The notes: generated from the sequence alone by a model not told the origin. Counted from the stretch's first letter, positions 27,479 to 37,518 are shown. The stretch: DNA of 64,000 nt from an uncultured Erythrobacter sp. (GCF_947502395.1 NZ_CANMZM010000001.1:186001-250000), one strand, 5' to 3'. Numbers and translations are program-made.

Positions 27479-28813
27479 ATGACTGACTCATCACTCCTCG
27501 CTGGACCATCCCTACGCCGTCTGCGCAAACGCGAAGGGCTTACCCAGGCTGCCATGGCAGCATCCCTGGGTATTTCACCCAGCTACCTGAACTTGATCGA
27601 GCGTAACCAGCGGCCTTTGTCCGCACGGGTGCTTGTACAAGTGATCGAACGCTTCGACTTTGATCCACGCGACCTTCGCGAAGATGAGGCAATTGGAGGC
27701 ATTGATGGCCTTGCACGCCGGATGGCGGACAAGCGATTTGTTGACCTCAATATTGACCGTGAAGAGTTACAGGAGTTCTTATCGGCAGCGCCTCAGGCTG
27801 CCGCGGCATTCGCGCGGCTCTATGACAATTCAGATCAGCGCGAGGCCGGCGGAGAGGATCCAATTGGCGAAGTGCGCGAAGCGGTAGAGCGCTGGCAAAA
27901 CCACTTTGCTGATCTCGACCACAGTGCCGAAAGGCTCGCAGATGAGCTGCGCCTCTCGCGCGGAGATATCAGCGTAGCCTTGATCGAACGTCTTCGTGAA
28001 CAGCACAGGCTCAGTGTGCGTGTGCTCCCCGCCGAAGTGGTGCCGGGCCTCGTACACCGGCTCGACTTGCACGCCCGGCAATTGCAGCTTTCTGAAATGC
28101 TGGGCGGGGCGGCCCGCAGGTTCCAAATCGCGCGCCAGATCGCCAGCTTGGAGCAGCGCGAAGAAATTGAACTGGTGGTTGAAGGCAGCAACCTGACATC
28201 AACCGAAGCGCGCGAGAGGTTCCGCGAACATGTCACCGACTATGTCGCCTCGGCATTGCTCATGCCTTATGGTCGGTTCCTGAGGGCATGCGAGCAGACC
28301 GGCTATGACCTGCCCATTCTTTCCCGCCGATTTGCAGTGAGCTTTGACCAGCTTGCACAGAGGCTTACTACCCTTCAGCGCGTTGGGGAACGCGGGCTGC
28401 CCTTCTTCACCGCTTGGTTCGGTCGAACGGGGCGACTAGTTCATTTCAGCACCGGCGCAAGCGGGGCGCTCTACCCTTTGGACGGCGCAAGATGGCCCGC
28501 CTGGGCGCCCTACGCTGCTTTCGAGAGCCGAGGTACAATGCACACGCAGGCTGTGACTTTCGGGGAAGGCGAAGCTGCGCCTAAGCACTGGTTCACCATG
28601 GCGCGTACAATTGAGGTCGACGGAGCCGCTTGTTCTGCACGGCGTTCGATCGTGCTTGGGCTAGAAGCAAGGTTTGCAAGCGTCTTGGCTCAAGCGCGTG
28701 GTGTCTCGCTTGACCCTCAAGATGCAGTGCCACTCGGAGTGGGGTGTCCCCGCTGTGGGCGTGCAGATTGCTTGACACCAGCACCTGCCCGCTTGGCCGT
28801 TGGACGGAACTAA
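27479..28813 (+). CDS. XRE-family regulator of the ScfR/RamB type (short-chain fatty acyl/acetate)
   Basis: The 444-residue protein has an N-terminal XRE helix-turn-helix (residues about 10-66, LRRLRKREGLTQAAMAASLG). A central IrrE/DUF955-like domain follows in which the metal-binding HExxH is missing (FREHVTDYVASALLMP). The C-terminal DUF2083 region has a cysteine cluster (CPRCGRADC). This architecture matches RamB of Corynebacterium and ScfR-type regulators of acetate, glyoxylate and propionate metabolism. Its position, divergent from aceA, agrees. It probably senses an acyl-CoA or acetate-linked signal (inference). Confidence 0.85.
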   Translation: MTDSSLLAGPSLRRLRKREGLTQAAMAASLGISPSYLNLIERNQRPLSARVLVQVIERFDFDPRDLREDEAIGGIDGLARRMADKRFVDLNIDREELQEFLSAAPQAAAAFARLYDNSDQREAGGEDPIGEVREAVERWQNHFADLDHSAERLADELRLSRGDISVALIERLREQHRLSVRVLPAEVVPGLVHRLDLHARQLQLSEMLGGAARRFQIARQIASLEQREEIELVVEGSNLTSTEARERFREHVTDYVASALLMPYGRFLRACEQTGYDLPILSRRFAVSFDQLAQRLTTLQRVGERGLPFFTAWFGRTGRLVHFSTGASGALYPLDGARWPAWAPYAAFESRGTMHTQAVTFGEGEAAPKHWFTMARTIEVDGAACSARRSIVLGLEARFASVLAQARGVSLDPQDAVPLGVGCPRCGRADCLTPAPARLAVGRN

Positions 28814-28959
28814 ACGTGTATTCTCTTAAGCCCCGTTAACTCTGGATGGCCCCGCATTTATGGGCCTCACGAGGGCACTGTAAAGTTTACCGACACTTAA
28901 ACACTCCTGCGTAAAGGGAGGATTGGAAACGTCCCTCAGGCCCAAGGCTTCGCGCAGTA

Positions 28960-30345
28960 ATGATCCGTTTGTTCAAACACTACATACCCCATGCGGTCAT
29001 GCTTCTTGGCATGCTCGACTTCGGGCTTCTCGTGTTAGCGAGCGAGACGGCGTGGCAGTTGCGGGCAGGCCAAATCGGGATGGATCCGGGACCTATCGAT
29101 GAGCGCTGGTTGCCGCTGTTGGGGTCGGCCGGAGTGGTCTGGTTGGCGATGATCGCGGTTGGGGTCTACGGGCCCAACTCGTTGCGAAGCCTTCGATTTG
29201 CGAGCGCTCGGCTATTGGTCGCGATCAGTCTGGGGATCATCGCTTTGGCGGCGATCGACTGGCTCTTGCCCGGCGAGACCTTTTGGCGTTCGACATTGCT
29301 CTATGCGATGGGGCTCTCGATCCTGGTACTTGTAGTGGATCGTTTGCTGCTCAACAGCTTCCTCGGCTCATCCGCCTTTCGTCGGCGCGTGATGGTTCTT
29401 GGCGCAGGGGGGAGAGCACAGCGCCTTCGCGAACTTGGCGACCGACCCGAATCCGGTTTTGCGATCGTGTCGTACATCTCGATGGGAGAGCCTGAGCGGG
29501 TCGTGGAAGAAGCAATCGCTCGCGATGCGATTCATGACCTTGGTCGGTTCGTGGAGAACTTGGGTGTGAGCGAAGTGGTGCTCGCGCTTGAAGAACGACG
29601 CAACTCGCTTCCACTGACCGATCTTTTGCGGATCAAGACCAAGGGTGTCCACGTCAACGATTTCTCGAGCTTCATCGAACGGGAAACGGGTCGGGTTGAT
29701 CTCGATACTGTTAATCCCAGCTGGCTGATCTTCTCCGATGGGTTTTCCAGTGGCCGCATGCTGTCGAGCGCGGTGAAGCGTGTGTTTGACGTCGTCGCCA
29801 GCCTAATTTTGCTGTTTCTGACAGTACCCGTCATTTTGCTGTTCGCGCTGCTCGTCAAGCTCGACAGCAAAGGACCGGCCTTCTTCAAGCAAAAACGCGT
29901 TGGGCTGTTCGGGGAGCCATTCTATCTTATCAAGCTTCGTTCGATGCGCGTCGACGCGGAAAAAGACGGGGCAAAATGGGCGTCAAAGAATGACAATCGG
30001 ATTACCCGCGTCGGGCGCTTCATTAGGAAGGTGCGCATCGATGAGTTGCCGCAAAGCTGGAGCGTGCTCAAAGGCGAGATGAGCTTTGTGGGGCCGCGCC
30101 CCGAGGTACCGACCTTTGTGGATGACCTGCAAGAAGAAATTCGCTTCTACGGCGAGCGCCACATGGTCAAACCGGGCATCACCGGTTGGGCGCAAATCAA
30201 CTATCCTTATGGTGCTTCTACTGAGGACAGCCGGAAGAAGCTCGAATACGATCTCTACTACGCCAAGAATTACACGCCCTTCCTCGATTTTGTGATCCTG
30301 TTGCAGACAGTGCGCGTGGTCCTGTGGCCTGAAGGAGCGCGCTAA
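28960..30345 (+). CDS. PEP-CTERM/exopolysaccharide-system sugar transferase (TIGR03013-like)
   Basis: This membrane polyprenyl-phosphate glycosylphosphotransferase begins an exopolysaccharide repeat unit. The N-terminal half has four or five membrane helices and a CoA-binding-like Rossmann segment (VMVLGAGGRAQRLREL). The C-terminal bacterial sugar transferase domain follows a further helix, with the KRVGLFGEPFYLIKLRSMR, VGPRPEVPTF and PGITGWAQINYPYGA motifs. The length of 461 residues and the downstream prsK and prsR genes place it with the PEP-CTERM-linked EPS systems. Confidence 0.85.
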   Translation: MIRLFKHYIPHAVMLLGMLDFGLLVLASETAWQLRAGQIGMDPGPIDERWLPLLGSAGVVWLAMIAVGVYGPNSLRSLRFASARLLVAISLGIIALAAIDWLLPGETFWRSTLLYAMGLSILVLVVDRLLLNSFLGSSAFRRRVMVLGAGGRAQRLRELGDRPESGFAIVSYISMGEPERVVEEAIARDAIHDLGRFVENLGVSEVVLALEERRNSLPLTDLLRIKTKGVHVNDFSSFIERETGRVDLDTVNPSWLIFSDGFSSGRMLSSAVKRVFDVVASLILLFLTVPVILLFALLVKLDSKGPAFFKQKRVGLFGEPFYLIKLRSMRVDAEKDGAKWASKNDNRITRVGRFIRKVRIDELPQSWSVLKGEMSFVGPRPEVPTFVDDLQEEIRFYGERHMVKPGITGWAQINYPYGASTEDSRKKLEYDLYYAKNYTPFLDFVILLQTVRVVLWPEGAR

Positions 30346-30347
30346 AA

Positions 30348-32495
30348 GTGCTGGGCTTTTCCGATCTTGAAGCGATGATTGCACTGATTTGCTACCTTAC
30401 TGGCGGAGTGGCCGCTGCGGGTGCTGGCGTGTGGATCGCTCGCGCAGGTGATCGGTTACGGCCTGATCGCAAAGCCGCCTTGGTAGCACTTGCGACGACG
30501 GTGGTATGGTGCAGCCTGTCCATCGTTTCAGAACCAGAAACGGTCGCAATTACCATCGCTGAAACGGCGCGCAACCTGGCATTTCTTGCTGTCATTTTCC
30601 AGCTTTTTGCCGCGGATGGTCGTGACGAAAGCCTGAAACCAACGCGGCCTGTGGTCGTCACCCTCGCTTTGGTTCAATTGCTTCAGCTCTTGCTTATCTT
30701 GGTTGAGACCCAAGCCAGCGCATTCCCGCAAGTGATGCAGCTTGCACGCGAAATCAGCGATCTTTTTAGTATGATGATCGCAATTGGATCGTTGGTTCTT
30801 TTGCACAATCTTTACGCTGGCGCGGCATCTTCCTCGCGGCGGATAATTCTTTGGAGCGGGATAGGTCTGGCTGCGTTCTTTGGTTACGACCTCAACCTCC
30901 ATACGCTGGCCTATCTGGGCGAGGCCAACCCGCCAGCGTTCGTCGCGCTTCAAGGGATTGTTGCGGGCTTTATGGCAGTGATGATGGCGATTGGAGCCAA
31001 TTCGAGTAGTGCCGGATTGGAATTTCGGCCATCGAGAGCTGTTACCTTCCAAACACTCTCATTGTTGGTCATCGGCACCTATCTAATCGTGATGGTTCTC
31101 GTCACGCGCAGCCTTGCATTGCTGGGCGGCGACGTGGGCCGCGCCAGCCAGATTGCTTTCCTTGTTCTTGGGATCGCCGCAGCCATCATCTGGCTACCCT
31201 CGCAAAGAGTACGCCGGTCCTTGCGAGTCATGGTGGCCAAGCATTTGTTTCAGCACCGCTATGACTACCGTGAGGAATGGCTGCGCTTCACTCGCACTAT
31301 CGGCCATGTTTCGAGCCCTGGCAGTAGCTTCAAAGAGCGCTCGGTCAAGGCGATTGCCGACATTACGGATAGCCCTGCAGGCCTTCTATTGATGCCGAAT
31401 GAGGAAGCGCAGCTCGAACTCAATGCCAGGTGGAATTGGGCCACGCTCGATGTGCCTGCGGTTGCCAGCGATTACCTGCTGCCAAGCCTTCTTGAGCAGC
31501 ACAATCATATCCTTGCCCTCGATGAGGCGCGTTCAGGCATCGAGTACTTTGGTGAGCTTGCCCATATTCCCGATTGGCTGAGCGAAGCCGAAGATGCCTG
31601 GGCCCTAGTGCCGCTTATTCATTTCGATCGTCTGGTCGGAGTTATTGTCTTAGCGCGCCCACGGATCGAACGCCGGCTTGATTGGGAGGATTTTGATCTG
31701 CTCCGCGTCGCTGGACATCAACTTGCCAGCTACCTTGCTGAACAGGCCGGTCAGCAGGCGCTGATGGACGCGAGCCGCTTCGACGAATTCAATCGGCGCA
31801 TGGCGTTCGTCATGCACGATATCAAGAATATCGCGAGCCAGCTTTCCTTGCTTTCAGGCAATGCACAAAAGCATGCGGACAATCCCGATTTTCGAGCCGA
31901 CATGCTCGTCACCTTGCGCAATTCCAGTGACAAGCTGAACGCCCTTTTATCTCGTCTAGGTCGTTATGGCGCTGGTCATACGCAGGCCGCCAAAGAACTC
32001 GACCTTGCTGCGCTTGCAGCCAATGTTTGCGAACGCTTCAAAGGCGTGCATCCTGTTCAGCTTGCACGAGCCGATAGTGTGATTGTGCTGGCTGATGGTG
32101 AGGGGGTGGAACAAGCTGTACTTCATCTCGTCCAAAATGCGGTCGATGCTAGCGAGAATGGGGAACCGGTCATTATCAACACAGTGAGAGACGGGCTCAC
32201 AGGTTTGCTCGAAGTGGTCGATTCAGGTGTGGGCATGTCACCCGAATTCCTGCGCACCGGCCTCTTCAAACCCTTCGTTTCTTCCAAACAGGGTGGCTTC
32301 GGTATTGGAGCATTTGAAGCGCGCGAGATGATCAAGGCGATGGGAGGCCGTCTTGTGGTCGAATCTCGCGAGAACATCGGGTCGCGTTTTTCGGTGAGTT
32401 TGCCCATACCAGAAGCGGTGCGCATGATCGATGCGAGCGCTTCCAAGCATTCCTTTCCTGACGGATCAACACCAGAAAATAAAGAGGTTGCCTGA
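30348..32495 (+). CDS. prsK: Histidine kinase PrsK of the XrtA/PEP-CTERM EPS system
   Basis: This 715-residue sensor kinase starts at GTG 30348, 2 nt after the previous stop. The N-terminus has about eight membrane helices. A GAF-like domain follows (about residues 300-465). The atypical H-box is MHDIKNIASQLSLLSGNAQ, with the phospho-accepting His in FVMHDIKN, and the ATPase domain has the N-box (VQNAVDAS) and GVGMSPEF. These are features of PrsK. Its partner PrsR overlaps the last base of its stop codon. Confidence 0.88.
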   Translation: MLGFSDLEAMIALICYLTGGVAAAGAGVWIARAGDRLRPDRKAALVALATTVVWCSLSIVSEPETVAITIAETARNLAFLAVIFQLFAADGRDESLKPTRPVVVTLALVQLLQLLLILVETQASAFPQVMQLAREISDLFSMMIAIGSLVLLHNLYAGAASSSRRIILWSGIGLAAFFGYDLNLHTLAYLGEANPPAFVALQGIVAGFMAVMMAIGANSSSAGLEFRPSRAVTFQTLSLLVIGTYLIVMVLVTRSLALLGGDVGRASQIAFLVLGIAAAIIWLPSQRVRRSLRVMVAKHLFQHRYDYREEWLRFTRTIGHVSSPGSSFKERSVKAIADITDSPAGLLLMPNEEAQLELNARWNWATLDVPAVASDYLLPSLLEQHNHILALDEARSGIEYFGELAHIPDWLSEAEDAWALVPLIHFDRLVGVIVLARPRIERRLDWEDFDLLRVAGHQLASYLAEQAGQQALMDASRFDEFNRRMAFVMHDIKNIASQLSLLSGNAQKHADNPDFRADMLVTLRNSSDKLNALLSRLGRYGAGHTQAAKELDLAALAANVCERFKGVHPVQLARADSVIVLADGEGVEQAVLHLVQNAVDASENGEPVIINTVRDGLTGLLEVVDSGVGMSPEFLRTGLFKPFVSSKQGGFGIGAFEAREMIKAMGGRLVVESRENIGSRFSVSLPIPEAVRMIDASASKHSFPDGSTPENKEVA

Positions 32496-33859
32496 TGGCC
32501 GACAAGAAACCTGTTCTGCTTGTCATTGAAGACGATAAAGGCCTGCAAGCACAGCTTAAATGGGCCTATGAGGATTTCGAAGTCGTCATCGCTGGCGACC
32601 GTGACAGCGCCATCGCCGCGTTGCGCAGTGAGGCTCCATCAGTCGTGACGCTCGATCTTGGCCTGCCGCCTGATCCTGACGGGACGACCGAGGGTTTCGC
32701 TGTGCTTGATGCGATCATGGCATTGAAGCCTGATACCAAAGTCATCGTTGCCAGCGGTCATGGGGCACGGGAAAGCGCACTCCAGGCGATTGAGCACGGA
32801 GCATATGATTTTTACCAGAAGCCGGTTGATATTGATCAACTCGGTTTGATCGTACGCCGCGCGTTCAATCTACACACTATTGAAGACGAAAACCGTCGCC
32901 TCGTTGCCAATGCGAGCGAAGATAAAACGGTGCTAGGCCGACTGATTACGGGCGCACCGGAGATGGTGAAAGTCGCCCGGACGATCGAGCGCGTGGCCTC
33001 AACTAACGTTTCGATTATGCTATTGGGAGCAAGTGGGACAGGCAAAGAACTGCTTGCTCAAGGCCTGCATGATGCGAGCAATCGATGCGACAAGCCCTTC
33101 GTTGCTATCAATTGCGCTGCGATCCCTGAGAATCTGCTTGAAAGTGAACTGTTTGGGCATGAGAAGGGCGCCTTTACGGGCGCGGTGAAAACTACTGAAG
33201 GTAAGATTGAAAGCGCCAATGGCGGCACGCTTTTTCTCGATGAGGTAGGTGACATCCCATTGCCACTTCAGGTCAAACTCCTTCGCTTCTTGCAGGAACG
33301 CACAATTGAACGGATTGGTGGGCGCAAGACCATTGCTGTCGATACGCGGATCGTGTGTGCCACGCACCAGAACCTAGAAGGCATGATTGCGGAGGGCACT
33401 TTCCGGGAAGACCTCTTCTATCGGCTGGCCGAGATCGTCGTCCGCATCCCCGGCTTAGCAGAGCGTCACGGCGATGGAGTGCTTTTGGCCAAGGCCTTCC
33501 TCAAGCGATTTGCGAAAGAAATGAACCCCTCAGTCACGGGTTTCGCGCCGGATGCGCTCAAGGCTATCGATGGACACGATTGGCCGGGCAACGTGCGCGA
33601 GCTTGAAAACCGGGTGAAACGCGCGGTGATCATGGCCGATGGCAAGTTAGTGAGCGCTGCCGACCTTGATTTCGACGGGGACGATGAAGAGGGCGAAGAA
33701 GTCCTGAACCTTAAATCAGCGCGCGAGCAGTCCGATCGCAGGGTGATCCGTCATGCGCTGGCTCGCAGCGAAGGCAATATTTCTAGCACCGCCAAACTGC
33801 TCGGTATCAGCCGCCCGACACTTTACGATCTGCTGAAGCAGTACGATCTCCATGTCTAA
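32495..33859 (+). CDS. prsR: Sigma-54-dependent response regulator PrsR
   Basis: This 454-residue regulator has a receiver domain (residues about 5-125, phospho-acceptor Asp in VVTLDLGLPPD). A sigma-54 AAA+ domain follows, with Walker A GASGTGKE, the sigma-54-contacting GAFTGA loop and Walker B GGTLFLDEVGD, and the protein ends in a Fis-type helix-turn-helix (STAKLLGISRPTLYDLLKQY). PrsR drives sigma-54 promoters of exopolysaccharide and PEP-CTERM genes. I could not find a convincing -24/-12 promoter inside this cluster. Confidence 0.9.
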   Translation: MADKKPVLLVIEDDKGLQAQLKWAYEDFEVVIAGDRDSAIAALRSEAPSVVTLDLGLPPDPDGTTEGFAVLDAIMALKPDTKVIVASGHGARESALQAIEHGAYDFYQKPVDIDQLGLIVRRAFNLHTIEDENRRLVANASEDKTVLGRLITGAPEMVKVARTIERVASTNVSIMLLGASGTGKELLAQGLHDASNRCDKPFVAINCAAIPENLLESELFGHEKGAFTGAVKTTEGKIESANGGTLFLDEVGDIPLPLQVKLLRFLQERTIERIGGRKTIAVDTRIVCATHQNLEGMIAEGTFREDLFYRLAEIVVRIPGLAERHGDGVLLAKAFLKRFAKEMNPSVTGFAPDALKAIDGHDWPGNVRELENRVKRAVIMADGKLVSAADLDFDGDDEEGEEVLNLKSAREQSDRRVIRHALARSEGNISSTAKLLGISRPTLYDLLKQYDLHV

Positions 33860-35318
33860 GCGTTTGGCCCTTGTCTCTGTGCTGGCATTACTGGCTGCCG
33901 GATGTTCCAGCGATCCTGCGCCGGCGAGCTCTACGCAACTCACCGGCAGCGATGCCTTTATGGACGCGGTTGAGGAAGCGCGGCGGCATGTGCGTTGGGG
34001 TGATCTTGCCGCTGCGGGGCAATCCTACGATCAGGCGCTTGAGATTGAGCCTGAGAATCCGGGGCTTTGGGTAGATATTGCTCGGCTGCGTTTTTTGGGC
34101 GGGGAACAACTAAGCGCGATCGCAGCGGCTGACTATGCTCTCCAACTCGGACCGAGTTATGCGCCTGCGCTTCTGCTGCGAGCTCAGATGGTGCGCGATG
34201 CCAATGGCTTGGAAGAAGCTTTGCCGTGGTTTGAATCTGCAGCCTCTATCGACCCAAACAATCCTGAGATATTGGGAGAATATGCCGCGACCTTGGGTGA
34301 TCTCGGGTATAACCGCGATATGCTCTTGGCAGTGCGTGATCTTGCTGAGCTTGCACCCGATGAGCCGCAAGCGTACTATCTTCAGGCGGTGCTGGCGGCT
34401 CGCGCTGATAACCCCGGATTGGCCGCGAGACTGCTTGAGCGCAGCCGATATGTCGAAAACGGCGTGCCCGCCGCAAGAATGCTGCTCGCAATGATCAATA
34501 TGCAGCAAGGCAATTATGATACTGCGGCAAACACGCTCGAAGCTTTGGCGGACGAGCAACCTGCCAACGTGCGCGTGCAGGAGTTATTGGCACAGGCTTG
34601 GTGGCAAGGGGGACGAGACAGCCAAATTGCGGATCGTTTCGAAGAGATAGCCGGGCGACCAAGTGCCTCTTCATATCTTACCATGCTTGTCGGGCGCGCT
34701 TTAGAGAGGATGGGAAATCGTGAGACCGCCATTCCTTATCTTGAGCGAGCAAGTCAGCTCGATAGTCAAACAATTTATGTTTTGTCAGAAGACGAAGCCC
34801 TTCCTGCTGCAACGAACCGTTTGCGGAATCTGGTCGCAGCGCAGAATTTGAGCGTGGCTCGTTCAGTGTCTAATCAAACTCTACGCGAGTTTCCTCAGTC
34901 AGGCGACGCGTTCTCGCTTGTGGGTGATATAGCTCTTGCTGGAGGCAATCCTTTGCCTGCGATTGAAGCCTATCAGGTTTCAGCCAAAGTTCGTCGGTCT
35001 TGGCCGCTAACCCGCAAACTCATCGCCGCAATGCTTGAAGCTGGTGAAAGTGAGCCTGCTAAGGCGGTTGCATCGCGGTATCTTAGAGGTGATCCGCTCA
35101 ATCTTGATGCGATGATCGTCCTTGCCAGGCTGAGCGCCGAGGAAAGCGACTGGTTACGTGTTCAGGTGCTGCTGGATACGGCCATTGCACAAGGGGCAGG
35201 CAGTGATCCTGCTGTGCTCGCTCTGAGGGCGAAAGCGGCGCATGAACTCGGTAACGAAAGCGATGCTGCGCAAGCAAATGCGCTTTTGGCAGATACTTTG
35301 CCAGCGCCATTCCGTTAG
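33852..35318 (+). CDS. TPR-repeat lipoprotein of the PrsK/PrsR cluster
   Basis: This 488-residue lipoprotein starts inside prsR (8-nt overlap). The signal peptide ends in the lipobox LLAAGC, so it is lipid-anchored and probably faces the periplasm. Most of the rest consists of tetratricopeptide-like helical repeats (for example GQSYDQALEIEPENPGLWVD and LLLRAQMVRDANGLEEALPW), spread over about residues 45-480. It is shorter than the PrsT proteins of about 900 residues found in classical XrtA loci but sits in the same place. It may be a scaffold for polysaccharide export. Confidence 0.8.
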   Translation: MSKRLALVSVLALLAAGCSSDPAPASSTQLTGSDAFMDAVEEARRHVRWGDLAAAGQSYDQALEIEPENPGLWVDIARLRFLGGEQLSAIAAADYALQLGPSYAPALLLRAQMVRDANGLEEALPWFESAASIDPNNPEILGEYAATLGDLGYNRDMLLAVRDLAELAPDEPQAYYLQAVLAARADNPGLAARLLERSRYVENGVPAARMLLAMINMQQGNYDTAANTLEALADEQPANVRVQELLAQAWWQGGRDSQIADRFEEIAGRPSASSYLTMLVGRALERMGNRETAIPYLERASQLDSQTIYVLSEDEALPAATNRLRNLVAAQNLSVARSVSNQTLREFPQSGDAFSLVGDIALAGGNPLPAIEAYQVSAKVRRSWPLTRKLIAAMLEAGESEPAKAVASRYLRGDPLNLDAMIVLARLSAEESDWLRVQVLLDTAIAQGAGSDPAVLALRAKAAHELGNESDAAQANALLADTLPAPFR

Positions 35319-35364
35319 AGCGCGGCTCGACAATCGGTTCCTGAGCGGGCAGGGCGCTTGACCC

Positions 35365-36333
35365 ATGCTCAAGCGCTTATCCATCCTTGCTGATCCGATG
35401 ATCGCAGTCCTGCTTTTAGCGACGCTCTTGGCCAGTGTCCTCCCCGCAACTGGGGAGGCGAGAATAATCGCTCAAGCGACCTCAAACGTCGCAATATTTC
35501 TCCTCTTTCTTGTCAACGGCATGCGGATTGCTCGGGGAGAAATTGCAAGAGGGCTTGCGAATTGGCGTTTCTTCCTGCCTCTTTTCGCATGGGTCTTTGG
35601 AGCGATGCCACTTATCGGATTTGGTCTTTCTAACGTGGCCACAAACCTGCTCCCACCGCTGGTAGCCTTGGGGTTCCTGTTCCTTGGCGCACTGCCTTCG
35701 ACGATCCAATCCGCAACCTCTTACACTAGCCTAGGAGGCGGCAATGTCGCGCTTTCGGTTGTTGGAGCAGCTCTCATCAACATTGCTGGGGTCTTCATCA
35801 CTGCGCCGCTTTTCGCATTGCTAGCAGGAAGCGAGGCAGCGGATATCGGGACCGAAACGATTGTCCGCATTGGGGTGATTCTCATCTTGCCATTCTTGAT
35901 TGGTCAGGCGGTGCAGGGATGGACGATTGATTGGCTTCAAGAGCGTAAGAGCAATGTCGCTTGGCTCGATCGGATTGTGATAGGGATCGCAGTCTATGTC
36001 GCCTTCTCCGGAGCGGTCGAGCAAGGTTTGGGGCAAATTTTTGGTCCAATTGGCTGGTTGGCGCTCATTGGCCTGATCATTTTCTATTTGATCGCGGCGT
36101 CAGGTGGCGCTTGGCTAATGGCCAATATTCTCAAGATATCCCGTGAGGATCGCATCGCGTTCCTCTTTGCCGGCGCGCAGAAAAGCGTCGCAATCGGTGC
36201 GCCACTTGCCGCTATCTTGTTCGCACCTGATGTGGCCGGCTTCGTGATTGCCCCGCTGCTGCTTTATCATCTGCTCCAATTGATGATCGCAGCGCCACTG
36301 GCGAATATACTGGCAAAGAAGGCTAGCTCTTAG
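35365..36333 (+). CDS. Bile acid:sodium symporter (SBF/SLC10) family protein
   Basis: This 322-residue protein has about ten membrane helices of the SBF-like fold, with the crossover motif region ALPSTIQSATSYTSLGGGNVA and the second half segment AGAQKSVAIGAPLAAILF. It resembles the SLC10A7-like subgroup. The substrate is unknown. It follows the TPR gene by 46 nt, and its 3' end overlaps panB (convergent) by 11 nt. Confidence 0.85.
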   Translation: MLKRLSILADPMIAVLLLATLLASVLPATGEARIIAQATSNVAIFLLFLVNGMRIARGEIARGLANWRFFLPLFAWVFGAMPLIGFGLSNVATNLLPPLVALGFLFLGALPSTIQSATSYTSLGGGNVALSVVGAALINIAGVFITAPLFALLAGSEAADIGTETIVRIGVILILPFLIGQAVQGWTIDWLQERKSNVAWLDRIVIGIAVYVAFSGAVEQGLGQIFGPIGWLALIGLIIFYLIAASGGAWLMANILKISREDRIAFLFAGAQKSVAIGAPLAAILFAPDVAGFVIAPLLLYHLLQLMIAAPLANILAKKASS

Positions 36334-37195
36334 GTTGGTAGGTTTGATCGGCCGTCGGGAAGGAGCGTTCGCGCACCTCTTCGGCATATTGCGCAACCGT
36401 CTTGTCGATGACACTCGCAATGTCCTCGTACCGCTTCACAAAACGCGGCACGCGCTCAAACATCCCGAGCATGTCTTCTGTCACAAGTACCTGCCCGTCA
36501 CACTGGGCTGATGCACCGATTCCAATCACCGGGATCTCAAGCGATTTTGTTAGTGCGATGGCGATGGGTTCAAGGACGCCTTCAGCAACGACAGAAAAAG
36601 CTCCAGCATTCTGGACGGCCATGCCATCGCCAATGATCTTGTCATGTTCTTCTTGAGACCGGCCACGCGCGGCGTACCCACCAAGCACATTGACCGCTTG
36701 AGGCGTCAAACCGACATGCGCCATCACCGGAATGCCGCGATTGGTAAGGAAACTAATGGTCTCTGCCATAGCTTCACCACCTTCAAGCTTGACCGCTGCA
36801 CACCCTGTTTCGGCCATGATCCGGCTCGCAGTGTCAAAGGCCTGCTCCTTTGATCTTTCATACGACCCAAAGGGCATGTCGACGACCACAAGGCTGTGAT
36901 AGCTGCCGCGCACGACAGCGGCACCATGAGCAATCATCATGTCGACTGTTACAGGAAGTGTGGAATCGAGGCCGTAAACAACCTGACCCAAGGAATCGCC
37001 CACGAGGAGAATGTCACAGTGAGCGTCGAGCAGTTGGGCTTGGCGAGCGGTGTAAGCTGTAAGCATCACTAGCGGCTCTTTGGTTTGACCGTCCTTCTTA
37101 CGATCGCGAATGCGCGGAACGGTCAGCCTTTTGCGCGGCTTTGGTGTAGGGGTGGCTCGGCTGGTGCTCGTATCGAGCTGGAATGTTGTAGACAT
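36323..37195 (-). CDS. panB: 3-methyl-2-oxobutanoate hydroxymethyltransferase
   Basis: This enzyme catalyses the first committed step of pantothenate synthesis, ketoisovalerate to ketopantoate. The motifs are LTAYTARQAQLLDAHCDILLVGDS, VDMPFGSY, AVKLEGGE, MAHVGLTPQ and the C-terminal VIGIGASAQCDGQVLVTEDMLG (each quoted in part). I chose the ATG at 37195 (290 residues). The open frame continues upstream without similarity. The basic N-terminal extension of about 30 residues (SRATPTPKPRKRLTVPRIRD) is longer than in E. coli. panC is not adjacent. Confidence 0.95.
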   Translation of the reverse strand: MSTTFQLDTSTSRATPTPKPRKRLTVPRIRDRKKDGQTKEPLVMLTAYTARQAQLLDAHCDILLVGDSLGQVVYGLDSTLPVTVDMMIAHGAAVVRGSYHSLVVVDMPFGSYERSKEQAFDTASRIMAETGCAAVKLEGGEAMAETISFLTNRGIPVMAHVGLTPQAVNVLGGYAARGRSQEEHDKIIGDGMAVQNAGAFSVVAEGVLEPIAIALTKSLEIPVIGIGASAQCDGQVLVTEDMLGMFERVPRFVKRYEDIASVIDKTVAQYAEEVRERSFPTADQTYQPKS

Positions 37196-37518
37196 GATGA
37201 AGTCCTCTAACGCTGGGAGTTCGTATTCGGCAATGCTTTTGAGTTTCGAATTTGCTGCGGATCTTTGAATGTGTGAGGTGATTGGATCGCTTAACAGGAC
37301 TATCAAAGGTTTTGTGAAACCGATGTGAAAGCGATTGCCGATGCGCAAGATAGCTTTTGAGAATTGCTGGCTGTGCATGTTGTCGAGCGGCTTATTGTCA
37401 GTCTTGCACGTATTCTCCCAAGTCAGCCCTTGGCGCGGGGGGAGAATCGTTGCACAACGTCTGACTGAATCGAGGGATGGCGCTCAATACAAGCGCTGAT
37501 GAGAGGAAATACCAAAAC
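37196..37518. promoter_or_regulatory. Divergent intergenic region, panB / NSS symporter
   Basis: No gene is supported in these 323 nt, which must hold the promoters of both flanking genes. I see no long palindrome or riboswitch-like structure. A G-run (CGCGGGGGGAGAAT) near 37434-37447 and the AGAGGA at 37502-37507 are the only obvious features; the latter could serve as ribosome-binding site for the ATG at 37519. Confidence 0.4.

Noticed and set aside
25458..27482. Two long plus-strand frames (350 and 294 codons) in this interval
   Set aside because: They are antisense to aceA, whose family motifs are clear on the minus strand; their products are low-complexity and unlike known proteins.
28814..28959. 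Possible sigma-54 (-24/-12) promoter before the sugar transferase
   Set aside because: No GG-N10-GC element with a convincing TGGCAC/TTGC match was found.
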